Below the pieces are notes generated by a model. The model did not search any database. It had not been told where the DNA came from and saw only the letters and a program-made list of their open reading frames with translations. Shown piece by piece: positions 28,449 to 38,177 of a DNA stretch of 64,000 nucleotides (position 1 is its first letter; the number at the start of each line of letters is the position of its first letter). Source of the stretch: JAKAAZ01 sp963817855 (GTDB taxonomy: Bacteria; Acidobacteriota; Terriglobia; Terriglobales; Acidobacteriaceae). The position numbers and the translations under genes are program-made. The stretch is taken from contig CAWFQA010000001.1 of assembly GCA_963817855.1 (NCBI GenBank), positions 1,674,001-1,738,000 on the forward strand, given 5' to 3'.

Positions 28449-28546
28449 CGGGAATTCGTCGAAATAAAAATTCCAAGCTGGATTTCTCCTCGCTGCTTCG
28501 CTGGCGAAAGGAGCAGGACATTGGCAGACCCATCTGCCGCAGAGAG

Positions 28547-29077
28547 CTACTGCCGTCGCAGACGGAACTCGGTTCCGATCGCTGCGATGGTGTGGCTGTC
28601 GAGCACCTGGCACGCCCGAGGGAAAACAGTCGATTCCTCAACTTGGATATGGTCGGAGTAGAGTTGCTGGAGACGCGCGGTTTGCGCCAGCAATTGTCCC
28701 GCCGCCTGCGAATCTAATCCGCCCGACTCAATGCAGGTTGAATAAAGCTGCTCGACCGAGTCATGCAGATCATTTGCTTCGCGGTGATCCTGCTCGAGCC
28801 TGCCAATCTCTTCGAAGGACTCTCCGGCAGATTTACGCAGCCTTGGAAAGAGCGATTCTTCTTCGTCCGCCGTGTGGCGTTGTCCACCGGTCCGAAAATA
28901 TTGCAGTGCCGCTTGAACCGCACTCCGCTCCTCGTCGGTGAGCAGCCTGCCTTGTGCGCGGTCAGCCACCACACACAGAATATCGAGGAAGACCTTGATT
29001 CGCTTGTGGCAGTCCTTCAGCATGCCGATCGGGTCGTCAAATCCACTATCAGGTTTCGCGCCAATCTGAATCACCAT
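28547..29077 (-). CDS. Hemerythrin-like (HHE) domain protein
   Basis: Di-iron four-helix-bundle protein of 176 residues. ATG 29077 is chosen because GAGGAAAACC lies just upstream. Metal ligands are apparent in CHKRIKVF, RHTADEEESLFPRL, EQDHREANDLHD and DHIQVEESTVFPRA. Proteins of this kind bind oxygen or sense oxidative or nitrosative stress in the cytoplasm. It is convergent with the frameshifted glycosidase and divergent from the NanE-kinase gene, with no sign of a link to either. Confidence 0.88.
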   Translation of the reverse strand: MVIQIGAKPDSGFDDPIGMLKDCHKRIKVFLDILCVVADRAQGRLLTDEERSAVQAALQYFRTGGQRHTADEEESLFPRLRKSAGESFEEIGRLEQDHREANDLHDSVEQLYSTCIESGGLDSQAAGQLLAQTARLQQLYSDHIQVEESTVFPRACQVLDSHTIAAIGTEFRLRRQ

Positions 29078-29296
29078 GGTTTTCCTCAATTCTTGAAGTC
29101 CTTATAATTGTCGTCCATTTAATTGATTCGTGGGTTCATGAGCCAGTGAGACAGCCGCGATCATCGTCCGCGCAGTGACCAATGTTCCAGGCTGCTAAAA
29201 TTTCCCGATGACACCCGAACGCACCGATATCGCGACCGGCCTTGGCAGAAGAGAAATGAATTATTCTCAGATGATTTCCGGCGAGGCAACACGAGA

Positions 29297-30925
29297 ATGA
29301 CGACGTCCTGCGCTGCCTTGAAAGACGTGCTTGTCGTTTCCTGCCAGGCTGCTCCTGGGGATCCGTTGGAAAATGTGGACGCGCTTCGGCGCATCGCGTT
29401 GGCTTGCCTTCAGGGAGGGGCAGGCGGACTGCGACTCAACGGAGCGGAATGTATCGCTGCGATTCGGCCCGATACAAACGTCCCAATTATAGGTTTGAAG
29501 AAGGCCTATCTTGGGGGTCGGCTGCGAATCACACCGGACTTTGCAGCGGCCGCAGAGTTGGCACACGCGGGCGCGGACATCATCGCCCTTGATTGCACAG
29601 ATCAAGTCTGGCCGGGCGGCGAGCCGTGGCAACAGTTGATCAAGCGCATCCATCAGGAACTGCATTTGCCGGTGATGGCGGACATCGCGACGCTTGAGGA
29701 TGCACGCGCGGCCGCAGCCGCCGAGGCGGACATGATCGGCACCACGTTGTGCGGCTACACCGAGCAGACTGCGCATGCTCACGGTTTCAGCTGGTCTCTG
29801 CTTGCGGATGTGATTCGTGAAACAGGCCGCCCAGTCGTCGCGGAGGGTAACATCTCCACACCGGAGGAGGCGAGACGAGCGATCGCGGCTGGTGCCTGGT
29901 GTGTCGTTGTGGGATCGGCCATCACGCGGCCCGGAATCATCACGGCAGATTTCGCTCGCGCTATGCGGCGATGGCAGAAGTCCGGCTCCGCTATCGGTGT
30001 CGACATTGGCGGAACGTGGATTAAGGCGGGATTCGTCGATCAAGAAGGATGCATTCGCTTTCCGGTGCGGGTTCCGACCGGCGCGCGCGGCGGTCGGGAA
30101 GCGATCGCCGCCGCCACTGCCGAGGCAATCGATCAGGTGCTGCGGTCTGCGCGCAAGGAAGGCTTCGAACCGATCGGGCTCGGAATCGCCAGCGCTGGAG
30201 TCATCGACGTTTCTCGCGGCACGGTGTTTGCTGCAACGGAAAATCTTCCCGGATGGACCGGTTTTGATCTATGTGGATTCGCTGAGAAGCGGTTCCATCT
30301 GCCAACCTGTGTCGAAAACGATGCTCACGCGGCGGTATTGGCTGACATGCATTTCGGCTTTGCTCGTCATTTGAAGAATTTCGTCGTTATTACCATTGGC
30401 ACCGGCGTCGGAGGAGGCATCGTTGTCGATCGCAAGCTGATCCGTGGCCAGCACGGATTTGCCGGTTCGTTTGGACATACAACAATTCGACAAGATGGAC
30501 GGCCCTGCACCTGCGGACGCGCGGGATGCCTGGAAGCGTACGTCTCCGCGTCGGCATTGGCGCGGGAATTCAAAGATCGATCCGATGCTCAGGTGGATAC
30601 CAGGGCACTCACTGACGCGGGCATGGCATGGAGGGTGAGCCAGCTCGCTGACGCTCACGATCCAATCGCGCGGCAGGCATATTTCGCCATGGCAGGATAT
30701 CTTGCCGAGGGCATTGCCAGCTTGTTCAATGTGGTCGACCCGGAGGCAATCATTGTTGCTGGAGGGCTGCTTGAAGGCAAGCCGTGGTTTACTGAGGATG
30801 TCGAAAAGCAAGTGGCACAAAAGCTGCACTTCGGAGCGCTTCGCAGGCCGCGCATTCAGCTCGCCGCCACAATGAATGAAGCAGGTATTTTGGGTGCTGC
30901 GGTGGCAGTATTCAACGCACAATAG
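29297..30925 (+). CDS. Bifunctional N-acetylmannosamine-6-phosphate 2-epimerase (NanE) / ROK-family kinase (NanK-like)
   Basis: Fusion of 542 residues for amino-sugar catabolism: phosphorylation of ManNAc by the ROK half and epimerisation to GlcNAc-6-phosphate by the NanE half. NanE barrel, residues about 10-225: IIGLKKAYLGGRLRITP (catalytic Lys region), LDCTDQVWP, MADIATLEDA, VVAEGNIST (catalytic Glu). ROK kinase, about 232-540: GVDIGGTWIKAG (ATP site), ENDAHAAVLAD (catalytic Asp), GTGVGGGIV, and zinc motif CTCGRAGCLEAYVS. The usual sugar-contacting Glu of GEIGH is Ser here (AGSFGH), so sugar specificity may differ. Followed 63 bases later by a RhaT-type transporter. No sialate lyase gene (nanA) is in the window. 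Confidence 0.9.
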   Translation: MTTSCAALKDVLVVSCQAAPGDPLENVDALRRIALACLQGGAGGLRLNGAECIAAIRPDTNVPIIGLKKAYLGGRLRITPDFAAAAELAHAGADIIALDCTDQVWPGGEPWQQLIKRIHQELHLPVMADIATLEDARAAAAAEADMIGTTLCGYTEQTAHAHGFSWSLLADVIRETGRPVVAEGNISTPEEARRAIAAGAWCVVVGSAITRPGIITADFARAMRRWQKSGSAIGVDIGGTWIKAGFVDQEGCIRFPVRVPTGARGGREAIAAATAEAIDQVLRSARKEGFEPIGLGIASAGVIDVSRGTVFAATENLPGWTGFDLCGFAEKRFHLPTCVENDAHAAVLADMHFGFARHLKNFVVITIGTGVGGGIVVDRKLIRGQHGFAGSFGHTTIRQDGRPCTCGRAGCLEAYVSASALAREFKDRSDAQVDTRALTDAGMAWRVSQLADAHDPIARQAYFAMAGYLAEGIASLFNVVDPEAIIVAGGLLEGKPWFTEDVEKQVAQKLHFGALRRPRIQLAATMNEAGILGAAVAVFNAQ

Positions 30926-30988
30926 CCGGTAGAAGACGTGTTGTGATCGGCGTTCAAAGATGAAACCGGCAAAGGGGTTTCGGTCAAA

Positions 30989-32032
30989 GTGACAACTTAC
31001 CTGCTCCTGGGTATCACGTTCGCACTCATCTCGGGAATTATGAACGGGATATTCACGCTGCCCATGCGATACATGGGGCGGTGGTCGTGGGAGAACGTGT
31101 GGGCTTTGTTCATCCTGGTTTGCTGCGTAATCATGCCCATCGTGTTCGCATGGACCACAGTTCCGGACTTCGCAGTTGTGATCGCGCAAGCGCCTCATCG
31201 TGCGGTGATGGTGGCGTGTGTTTTAGGATTTGCGTGGGGATTTGGCGCCATCATGTTTGGTCAGGGGATCAGCGCTGTCGGAATTTCCATGGCCAATACA
31301 CTGGTGCTCGCGATCAGCGCATCATTCGGATCGTTCATTCCTATCCTGTTGTTGGCGCCCGAACGTTTGCATCAACCACAAGGGAAAGCAATCACGCTGG
31401 GAGCCTTGATCGGCATTGTGGGGATCGCGTGTTGCGGATACGCCGGCTTCTTGAAAGAGAAGAGTCAAAAGGGCGGCACAGAAATTGCTCGTGGAAAAAT
31501 GGTGGGTCACGCTCGACCCTTCGCGATCGGACTGTTGCTATGCACCGGATCGGGCCTTCTGTCGGCTGTGTTTAATATAGGCTACAGCTCTGCTCAACCG
31601 TTGCTGACGACTGCAGTCAGGATGGGGCACAGCGCGTTTGCCGGATCGAATTTGATCTGGCTATTGATGCTCGTTTGCGGTGCCGTGCCGAATTTGTGTT
31701 TTTGCGCCTACCTGTTGCAGAAAAACAGAAGCTGGGCGAAATACCGTCAGCCGGACTCTGGACATCTCGCCATGCTGGCGATTCTCATGGGATTATTGTG
31801 GGGCGGAAATATTTTTGTCTACGGATTCGCATCCCCGGCGCTGGGAAAGCTTGGACCCGCGATTGGTTGGCCACTCACCTTGATCGTAGGCCTGGTCATC
31901 GCGAATATTTGCGGATTTTGGATCGGGGAATGGAAATTCACCCATAAGAAAGAGCAACGGTGGATGGCGGCCGGCCTGACCGTTTTGCTACTGGCGATCA
32001 TCACGCTGGGATGGTCCAGCACGCTGGGCTAG
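30989..32032 (+). CDS. RhaT-type permease, second copy
   Basis: Inner-membrane transporter of 347 residues with about ten hydrophobic segments. GTG 30989 is the likely start, 11 bases after AAGGGG. Features shared with the RhaT-type protein at 23424-24443: GIMNGIFTLPMRYMGRWSWEN, GFAWGFGAIMFGQGI, SFGSFIPILL, LVIANICGFWIGEW. By position behind the NanE-kinase fusion it may carry N-acetylmannosamine or a related sugar, a role not established for RhaT proteins; inference only. Confidence 0.83.
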   Translation: MTTYLLLGITFALISGIMNGIFTLPMRYMGRWSWENVWALFILVCCVIMPIVFAWTTVPDFAVVIAQAPHRAVMVACVLGFAWGFGAIMFGQGISAVGISMANTLVLAISASFGSFIPILLLAPERLHQPQGKAITLGALIGIVGIACCGYAGFLKEKSQKGGTEIARGKMVGHARPFAIGLLLCTGSGLLSAVFNIGYSSAQPLLTTAVRMGHSAFAGSNLIWLLMLVCGAVPNLCFCAYLLQKNRSWAKYRQPDSGHLAMLAILMGLLWGGNIFVYGFASPALGKLGPAIGWPLTLIVGLVIANICGFWIGEWKFTHKKEQRWMAAGLTVLLLAIITLGWSSTLG

Positions 32033-32158
32033 GTTGCATATCATCGATTTGCCCGTATCGATGCTGGCGCGACTCAGCAGCGACGGAAGTGGTAAATTTC
32101 CGTCTTTGATGGTTTATGATTCCGCAGGGATTTTCGCTCTTCAACTCTGGAGGTTCAT

Positions 32159-33787
32159 TTGAAACATCTTCGACGCGTGCGTGTCTGCCTGTTTCTGTGT
32201 TCAGCCCTTATTTCCGCTCAACAATCGCAAGCGACTTCGCATCGCGATTCGTCGTATGACGTGGTAGTGTACGGCGCCACGGCCAGCGGCGCAATGGCGG
32301 CAATCGCTGCTGCGCGGGAGGGTATGCATGTGGTGCTGCTGGAACCAGGGGCCCATGTGGGAGGAATGTTGACCGGCGGCCTGTCCGCCACTGATGTGGG
32401 CAATCCCAATGTGATCGGCGGAGAAGCGCTGGAGTTCTTCGAGCGTGTCGGCAGTTACTACGACATGCAGCAATATGGTCAGAAGGTTTCGTGGAGATTT
32501 GAGCCCCATGTCGGCCAAGCCATCCTGCTTTCCATGTTGAAGGATGCGAAGGTGGACGTTCGCTTCCACGAGCGTATGGGTGAAAAGGACGGAGTGCGAA
32601 AATCCGACGGCCGAATTACCAGCCTAAACACGGAAGATGGCAATGTTTGGAAGGGCAAGGTCTTCATCGATGCGACGTATGAAGGCGATCTGATGGCTGC
32701 CACCGGTGTGTCGTTTGCGTGGGGAAGAGAAGGCATCGCGCAATATGGAGAGAGTCTGGCTGGAGTGCGGGCCGAGACTCCGGGTCATCAATTCAAGTTC
32801 AAATTGTCTGCCTATGGCGTGGACGGAAAGCTTCTGCCGGAAATCAGTCCGGCGCCGATGGCGCCACCGGGAAGCGGCGATCACGAGGTTCAGGCTTACA
32901 ATTTCCGATTGATTCTGACACAGGATCCTGCCAACCATGTCCCCTTTCCGAAACCGGAGAATTACGATCCGCACGAATACCAACTGCTCGCAAATTACCT
33001 TCGCGGATTTCAGCAACAGTATGGCCGGCCTCCACGGTTGAATGAATTGACGAGCCCAGTCGGAATTCCCAACCATAAAGCCGACCTCAATAACAACGGA
33101 CCTTTCTCGACCGACTACATCGGCAAAGACTGGACGTTTCCAAATGCCTCCTATGCGCAACGAAAGGCGATCTGGCAGGACCACATCGGCTACACCAAGG
33201 GATTCTTCTATTTCCTGGGCCATGATCCCCAGGTGCCTGAGCAATTGCGGAAAGAGGTGAATACGTGGGGACTCGCCAAAGATGAATTTACGGACACCGA
33301 TCACTGGCCGTTTCAACTCTACGTTCGCGAATCGCGCCGCATGGTCGGGGAATACGTCATGACGCAAAAAGACGTACAAACTGAACGCAACAAAGTCGAT
33401 GCGATCGGAATGGGGTCATATAACATAGACACTCACAATTTTGAACGTGTTGTAACGCGGGATGGAAGCGTGCAGAACGAGGGGAACACGGAGGTCCCGG
33501 TGCAGCCGTATCAAATCCCGTATGGAATTCTGGTGCCGCGAGCGAAGCAGGTTAGCAATCTGCTCGTTCCCGTCTGCGTTTCCGCCAGCCACGTGGCCTA
33601 TTCGTCATTGAGGCTGGAGCCGCAGTACATGATTATGGGGCAGGCTGCGGGCGTCGCGGCAAGCATGGCAGCGCGCACGGATCTACCCGTGCAGGATGTC
33701 GACATCAAATTGCTTCAGGAAAAGCTGCTTCGCCAAGGAGCGATCCTGGAGCTTCCCGTGCCTGCGTTACGAAATGCGATCCGTTAG
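32159..33787 (+). CDS. Secreted FAD-dependent oxidoreductase
   Basis: FAD_oxidored-type protein of 542 residues. TTG 32159 is the start: GGAGG lies 6 bases upstream and a signal peptide follows (KHLRRVRVCLFLCSALISAQQ). FAD site at DVVVYGATASGAMAAIAAAREG (given as DVVVYGATASGAMAA), then VVLLEPGAHVGGMLTGGLSATD. C-terminal FAD contact VPVCVSASHVAYSSLRLEPQ and GQAAGVAASMA. Members are widespread in glycan-degrading Acidobacteriota and Planctomycetota and are sometimes labelled xanthan-lyase-like, but no activity is established. Third gene in line after the kinase and transporter, 126 bases downstream. Confidence 0.85.
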   Translation: MKHLRRVRVCLFLCSALISAQQSQATSHRDSSYDVVVYGATASGAMAAIAAAREGMHVVLLEPGAHVGGMLTGGLSATDVGNPNVIGGEALEFFERVGSYYDMQQYGQKVSWRFEPHVGQAILLSMLKDAKVDVRFHERMGEKDGVRKSDGRITSLNTEDGNVWKGKVFIDATYEGDLMAATGVSFAWGREGIAQYGESLAGVRAETPGHQFKFKLSAYGVDGKLLPEISPAPMAPPGSGDHEVQAYNFRLILTQDPANHVPFPKPENYDPHEYQLLANYLRGFQQQYGRPPRLNELTSPVGIPNHKADLNNNGPFSTDYIGKDWTFPNASYAQRKAIWQDHIGYTKGFFYFLGHDPQVPEQLRKEVNTWGLAKDEFTDTDHWPFQLYVRESRRMVGEYVMTQKDVQTERNKVDAIGMGSYNIDTHNFERVVTRDGSVQNEGNTEVPVQPYQIPYGILVPRAKQVSNLLVPVCVSASHVAYSSLRLEPQYMIMGQAAGVAASMAARTDLPVQDVDIKLLQEKLLRQGAILELPVPALRNAIR

Positions 33788-34354
33788 TGGCCCCTACCTT
33801 GAGCGGTCCTCGTTGCTTTCAGGATGGTCATGCACTCCTGATTTTTCTATTGTCGCTGGTCGTGTGATCGCGGTCTGCATTTGGGCTGGTTCGGCTATCA
33901 ATGCATGGCGAAGCGCACGGACCAGTCATTTCTGTTGGGGTGGCTGTCGCTCCAACGCCTTGGCCCAGCACGATCGCACAACAACTCGAGCAGCTTGTGA
34001 TGCGGGCGGCGGAACAGACGGTAGGGCAGAACAGCATTCGGTTTCCGTTATTCATCATTGTCCGACAGGAACCGGATTCGATGCGGCCGTCCTACGTGTT
34101 TTCTTCTCCCTTGCGGCACGGGTGCGATCTCCCCGTTTGAAATTCCTGAAAGAGCAATTCGAAGCGGCAGATTCCTCGCGCTGTAACGATTGGAGTCCCA
34201 CCGGCACTATTCACTGACGGAAGGGCCTTCCGAAAGCGCTTACATTTTTACTCCAGTGCTTCCCGTTCAAGTTGCCCTTTAGTCGTCGGTAGCCTCCGAA
34301 GGCTTCATCTATGCGAAGCTTCGGCGATTTGCTCATGCAACTGAGGAGAACAAA
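33788..34354 (+). other. Intergenic region with ECF promoter and inverted repeat
   Basis: No reliable gene. An open frame at 33901-34140 (79 codons) lacks a ribosome site. An ECF-type promoter (34183-34210) and a hairpin (CCGAAGGCTTC at 34296-34306 against GAAGCTTCGG at 34315-34324, one bulged base) lie between it and the next gene. Confidence 0.6.
34183..34210 (+). promoter_or_regulatory. ECF sigma promoter, GTAACG-N16-CACTAT
   Basis: GTAACG at 34183-34188 and CACTAT at 34205-34210, exactly the same two hexamers and spacing as before the anti-sigma gene. The kelch-protein start codon is 144 bases downstream. Confidence 0.72.
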
Positions 34355-37300
34355 ATGTCAAAGTGGGATGCGCTAAAGAATCAGCCTAGCTTCAACGCCG
34401 ACAGCACGCTGCTGCTCACCGACGGCAGTGTGATGGTGCACGAATTTCAGTCGAATAAATGGCACAAGCTGTCGCCGGACGCAAATGGAAGCTATGTCAA
34501 CGGCTCGTGGTCAGATATGGCCCCGATGCTGGACAATTCAGCCATCCCCACGTCCTCCGGGGGTCCAACGTATGCGCCGACGTTTTTTGCTTCGGCGGTA
34601 TTTGCTGATGGGCGAGTGTTTGTTGCCGGAGGCGAATACAACGGCAGCCAATCGACGGCGTCCGATATGCTGAACGCGGAGATCTACGACCCTGCGACCG
34701 ACAGCTGGAAAATTATTTCCACACCAGCTGGATGGACCGGCATTGGCGATGGCATCTCCTGTGTGTTGCCGGATGGACGGCTTCTGCTTGGCAATTTCAA
34801 TTCCACCAGTACAGCCCTCTACGATCCCGACACTGATATTTGGGTGGCGGGCGGCGGTGGTGGTGCGAAGAATGATAGCTGCAGCGAAGAAACCTTCACC
34901 CTGATGGCCAATGGCAACGTGCTGACAGTGGAATGCTCGAGCGGCCAAAATGCGGAGCAATATATTCCTAGCAGTGACAAATGGGTGGCTGCGGGCGCAA
35001 CCGGCAAGGCGCTTCCGCAGCCTTGTTCCGGGTTTGTGGCCGAGATCGGTCCGGCACTGCTGCTGCCCGATGGCCGCGTATTTGCAGTGGGTGCCAGCGG
35101 AAATACCGCGCTCTACACCCCCGACCCAAATCCACAGAACGCGGGTACCTGGGCCAATGGTCCCACGTTAGTCGACAGCAGCAGCAATACCATGTTCCCC
35201 ATGGATGCGCCTGGAGTGCTGCTGACCAATGGTAAGGTGCTGATTGCCGCCAGCCCTGCTCCTCCCTGCAAGTATCCGGGGCCAACGACATTTTTCTTGT
35301 ACGACCCGTCGACGAACAAAGCGGTCATCGAGTCCGACTCCGGGAACAGTGGCAATGCATGTTTTCAAGGGCGTTTCCTGCTGGTGCCCACAGGTCAGGT
35401 ATTGTTCTCCAACAGCGGCAGCGATATTCGTGTGTACACTCCCGACGCCGGCGGCGATGCCAGCTGGAAGCCAGCGCTCACCAATGTTCCAGCTACGCTG
35501 GTGACGGGACACACGTACGTGATTTCCGGGACTCAGTTCAACGGTTTATCTCAGGCATGCAGTTATGGCGACGACGCGCAGATGGCGACCAATTATCCCA
35601 TCGCACGGCTGGAGCAAAGCAATGGGACCGTCAAGTATCTTCGTACTTCGAATCATTCCACCATGGCCGTCGCAACGCAGAACAACCTGGTCACCACGCA
35701 TCTCTTCATCCCCAACGACACGCCCACCGGGCAATGGAATCTGCGTGTCATCGCGAACGGTATTGCGTCGGATCCCATCGCGGTCACAGTCGGGAAGCAG
35801 GACATCTTCTTCCTGATGGATCGCAGCACCTTTGGCAAAGGCGAGATTCAAGCCTTGATCAACTTGAGCGGATCGCCCGCCGTTGTCGATGATGCTATTT
35901 TCATAGTGGCGGAAGGTTACAGCCGAGACAAGATCGGCGGCGCGCTGCCGACCATCCCGAACCCGAACGGGGTGATGCAATTCAAATCGACCGGTGCACC
36001 GGTTCCACAGGACCCCAGCTTGCCGTCCAGTGCGATCCAGCGATTCACGTTTCCCTTTAGTGTCAGCTTTACGGATACTTCTGTCTTTACCGGCGCCACC
36101 CAGAACGTGGCGATTAGCGCCAGCTTCGCAGCTGATGGCACCACGCAAACCGCGTCGGCGGTGCTGCAGTTGCTCGACACGCCTGATCCGCATATTGAGC
36201 ATGGCGACGTAGCGGCTGGGCAAGATTGGTACTTGAGCGTGGATATGCGTGTGTTTCAACTGACAGCGGGACAGACGCGATTCGCCTCCTCGGTTGCTAC
36301 GACAGGCTCGGCCAAGACTGTCGCCACGACCTTTATCCAGAAAGCGCTCGCGAATCTGAATGCAGACCCAGGCGCACTAGGGACTACCTTCGACAGTCTG
36401 CCCCAGGATGAAGACAGCTCTGCATTGAGCCTGGCGCCCACCGACGGAAGCGGCCATGCGGTGTACAACTTCGCCATTGCCCGAGTGCGCTACCGCGATA
36501 TACAAGTGGCGAAGGGCGTGCGCTGCTTCTTCAGAATGTGGCCGGCGCAGCAAACCAACTGCACCTATGACACCACCACCACATATCGTTCGCACACTTC
36601 TGGGACAACGAAGGTACCGCTGCTCGGCATCGAGGGAGACGAAATCATGACGATTCCGTTTTTCGCAACGCCGCGTGTCGCCAATACAGCGAGTCTCACC
36701 ACCCAGGCCGACACTTTCAACGTGCACGACATCCAGCCGGATCAGTTCGGCGCAGAAGTGGATATGTACTATGGCTGCTGGCTCGACATCAACCAACCAG
36801 CCGATCTGCGATTCCCCCCGCGCATGGTGGGCGGCAATCCGGGCGACATTCCAGACGGGCCGTTCAATGGATTCAGCCCGCTGGTTTCCATCCAGCAATT
36901 GGTTCGCAGTCAGCACCAATGTTTGATCGCGGAAATCGCGTACGATCTGGATCCGATCCCAGCCAACGCGGATCCGTCCATCTCCGACAAGCTGGCGCAG
37001 CGTAACCTTGCGTTCGTCAACGTGCCGAACCCCGGCGTCGATACGTCGCGCATCGCACCACAGACGTTTGAAGTGCGTCGCTCGCCGATGACCCTGAAAA
37101 CTGACAATCGGCCGGACGAACTGATGTTCGATTGGCGCAGTGTGCCTGAGGGCACCACCGTAAGCTTCTACCTGCCGGGCACGACGGCTGCAGCAGTTCT
37201 CGATTGGGCAGGGAAGATGTACACCACGCATAACATTACCCAGGTGGATCCACACACCTTGCGAATGCCAGCGGCAGGCATCGGATACCTTCCAGTGCCA

Positions 37301-38041
37301 CAGGGTACGGGTCCAAACTTTGCCGGGCTCATGTCGATCGAACTACCGGACACGGTTCACAAGGGCGATCGCTACGATGTTCTCGTGCGGCAGGTGACCA
37401 GCGAGCAGTTCTACACGCGCGGTCGAAACAATAACAAGGCAGGCGGACAAACGATCAACGTACGGTCGTACTCCTTCGCCGCGAGTAGTACACAGGGCGG
37501 CGCTTCAGCCTTCACCTGGCGCCGTACGTTCGGCACCTTCCAGGTTTCAATTCCTGTCAGCACCAAAAAAGCGCTTCTGTTGGGCGAGGAGCGGTTGTTC
37601 GCGGTGATGCAGTGGATTGGGCAGTCCATCCCGACCGCCAGCCGCTGGTATCCCGTATTCCAGCGCTACCTGCAGCAACTGGGCGGACGCGTGACGGGCA
37701 TGGGCGGCGATCCCGGCACGATACTTCCTTCGGGCAATGGGGATGTACCCGGCCTTGGCACGACCGGTGGCGGCGTTGGTGGATTGGGTGGTGGCAAGGG
37801 AGCGCATGAGTCGACAGGCAAGGTCGTTGGCTTAATCTACGATCACTTCGGCGACTTCGAAGGTTTCTTGTTGGAGGTCACCTGCGACGAAGTGGTGCGA
37901 TTCAACAGTAAGGAGCGTCGGGTAGAGTGCCTGGTGCGCGAAGCCTGGCAACAGCGCAGTACGGTGATTGTGGTCAGCGGTGCAGGAGACGCGCATTGCC
38001 CTGTGACGATCGTCATTGGCGGGGCCGCGGGTTGCTGCTAG
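34355..38041 (+). CDS. Kelch/galactose-oxidase-like giant protein, no signal peptide
   Basis: 1228 residues. ATG 34355 follows GAGGAG at good spacing. Residues about 15-370 form a kelch-type propeller (repeats such as VFADGRVFVAGGEYNG, YDPATDSWK, VLPDGRLLLGNF), and 375-485 match the galactose-oxidase C-terminal DUF1929-like domain (ISGTQFNGLSQACSYGDDAQMATNYPIARL). The remaining 740 residues are unfamiliar, with beta-rich segments, a Gly-rich linker (GGGVGGLGGGKG, about 1140) and a Cys pair at the end (GGAAGCC). I do not see the galactose oxidase Cys-Tyr cofactor set with confidence, and there is no export signal, so a structural or binding role is as likely as catalysis. It belongs to the putative ECF regulon. 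Confidence 0.82.
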   Translation: MSKWDALKNQPSFNADSTLLLTDGSVMVHEFQSNKWHKLSPDANGSYVNGSWSDMAPMLDNSAIPTSSGGPTYAPTFFASAVFADGRVFVAGGEYNGSQSTASDMLNAEIYDPATDSWKIISTPAGWTGIGDGISCVLPDGRLLLGNFNSTSTALYDPDTDIWVAGGGGGAKNDSCSEETFTLMANGNVLTVECSSGQNAEQYIPSSDKWVAAGATGKALPQPCSGFVAEIGPALLLPDGRVFAVGASGNTALYTPDPNPQNAGTWANGPTLVDSSSNTMFPMDAPGVLLTNGKVLIAASPAPPCKYPGPTTFFLYDPSTNKAVIESDSGNSGNACFQGRFLLVPTGQVLFSNSGSDIRVYTPDAGGDASWKPALTNVPATLVTGHTYVISGTQFNGLSQACSYGDDAQMATNYPIARLEQSNGTVKYLRTSNHSTMAVATQNNLVTTHLFIPNDTPTGQWNLRVIANGIASDPIAVTVGKQDIFFLMDRSTFGKGEIQALINLSGSPAVVDDAIFIVAEGYSRDKIGGALPTIPNPNGVMQFKSTGAPVPQDPSLPSSAIQRFTFPFSVSFTDTSVFTGATQNVAISASFAADGTTQTASAVLQLLDTPDPHIEHGDVAAGQDWYLSVDMRVFQLTAGQTRFASSVATTGSAKTVATTFIQKALANLNADPGALGTTFDSLPQDEDSSALSLAPTDGSGHAVYNFAIARVRYRDIQVAKGVRCFFRMWPAQQTNCTYDTTTTYRSHTSGTTKVPLLGIEGDEIMTIPFFATPRVANTASLTTQADTFNVHDIQPDQFGAEVDMYYGCWLDINQPADLRFPPRMVGGNPGDIPDGPFNGFSPLVSIQQLVRSQHQCLIAEIAYDLDPIPANADPSISDKLAQRNLAFVNVPNPGVDTSRIAPQTFEVRRSPMTLKTDNRPDELMFDWRSVPEGTTVSFYLPGTTAAAVLDWAGKMYTTHNITQVDPHTLRMPAAGIGYLPVPQGTGPNFAGLMSIELPDTVHKGDRYDVLVRQVTSEQFYTRGRNNNKAGGQTINVRSYSFAASSTQGGASAFTWRRTFGTFQVSIPVSTKKALLLGEERLFAVMQWIGQSIPTASRWYPVFQRYLQQLGGRVTGMGGDPGTILPSGNGDVPGLGTTGGGVGGLGGGKGAHESTGKVVGLIYDHFGDFEGFLLEVTCDEVVRFNSKERRVECLVREAWQQRSTVIVVSGAGDAHCPVTIVIGGAAGCC

Positions 38042-38064
38042 AAATCAGTCGCAAAAATGCGGAA

Positions 38065-38098
38065 GGCGGGGCGCGGGCGATTCAGCTTGCGCTCCGCC
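38065..38098 (+). terminator. Hairpin between convergent genes
   Basis: GGCGGGGCGC (38065-38074) pairs with GCGCTCCGCC (38089-38098) with one G-T wobble, followed by CCCTTTCGTTT. Lies 24 bases after the kelch-gene stop; a plausible terminator for that gene. Confidence 0.5.
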
Positions 38099-38177
38099 CC
38101 TTTCGTTTGCGCGGATGCACTACAACGCCCGTCCATGTGCTTTTCGGGAAGGGCGCCAGAGGTCGCCGATCGCCATA

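Noticed and set aside
33901..34140. 79-codon open frame upstream of the kelch gene
   Set aside because: No ribosome site or known domain. It could be a remnant, but I cannot support it as a gene.
36377..37255. 292-codon minus-strand frame inside the kelch gene
   Set aside because: Opposite a well-supported coding sequence, with no recognisable features.
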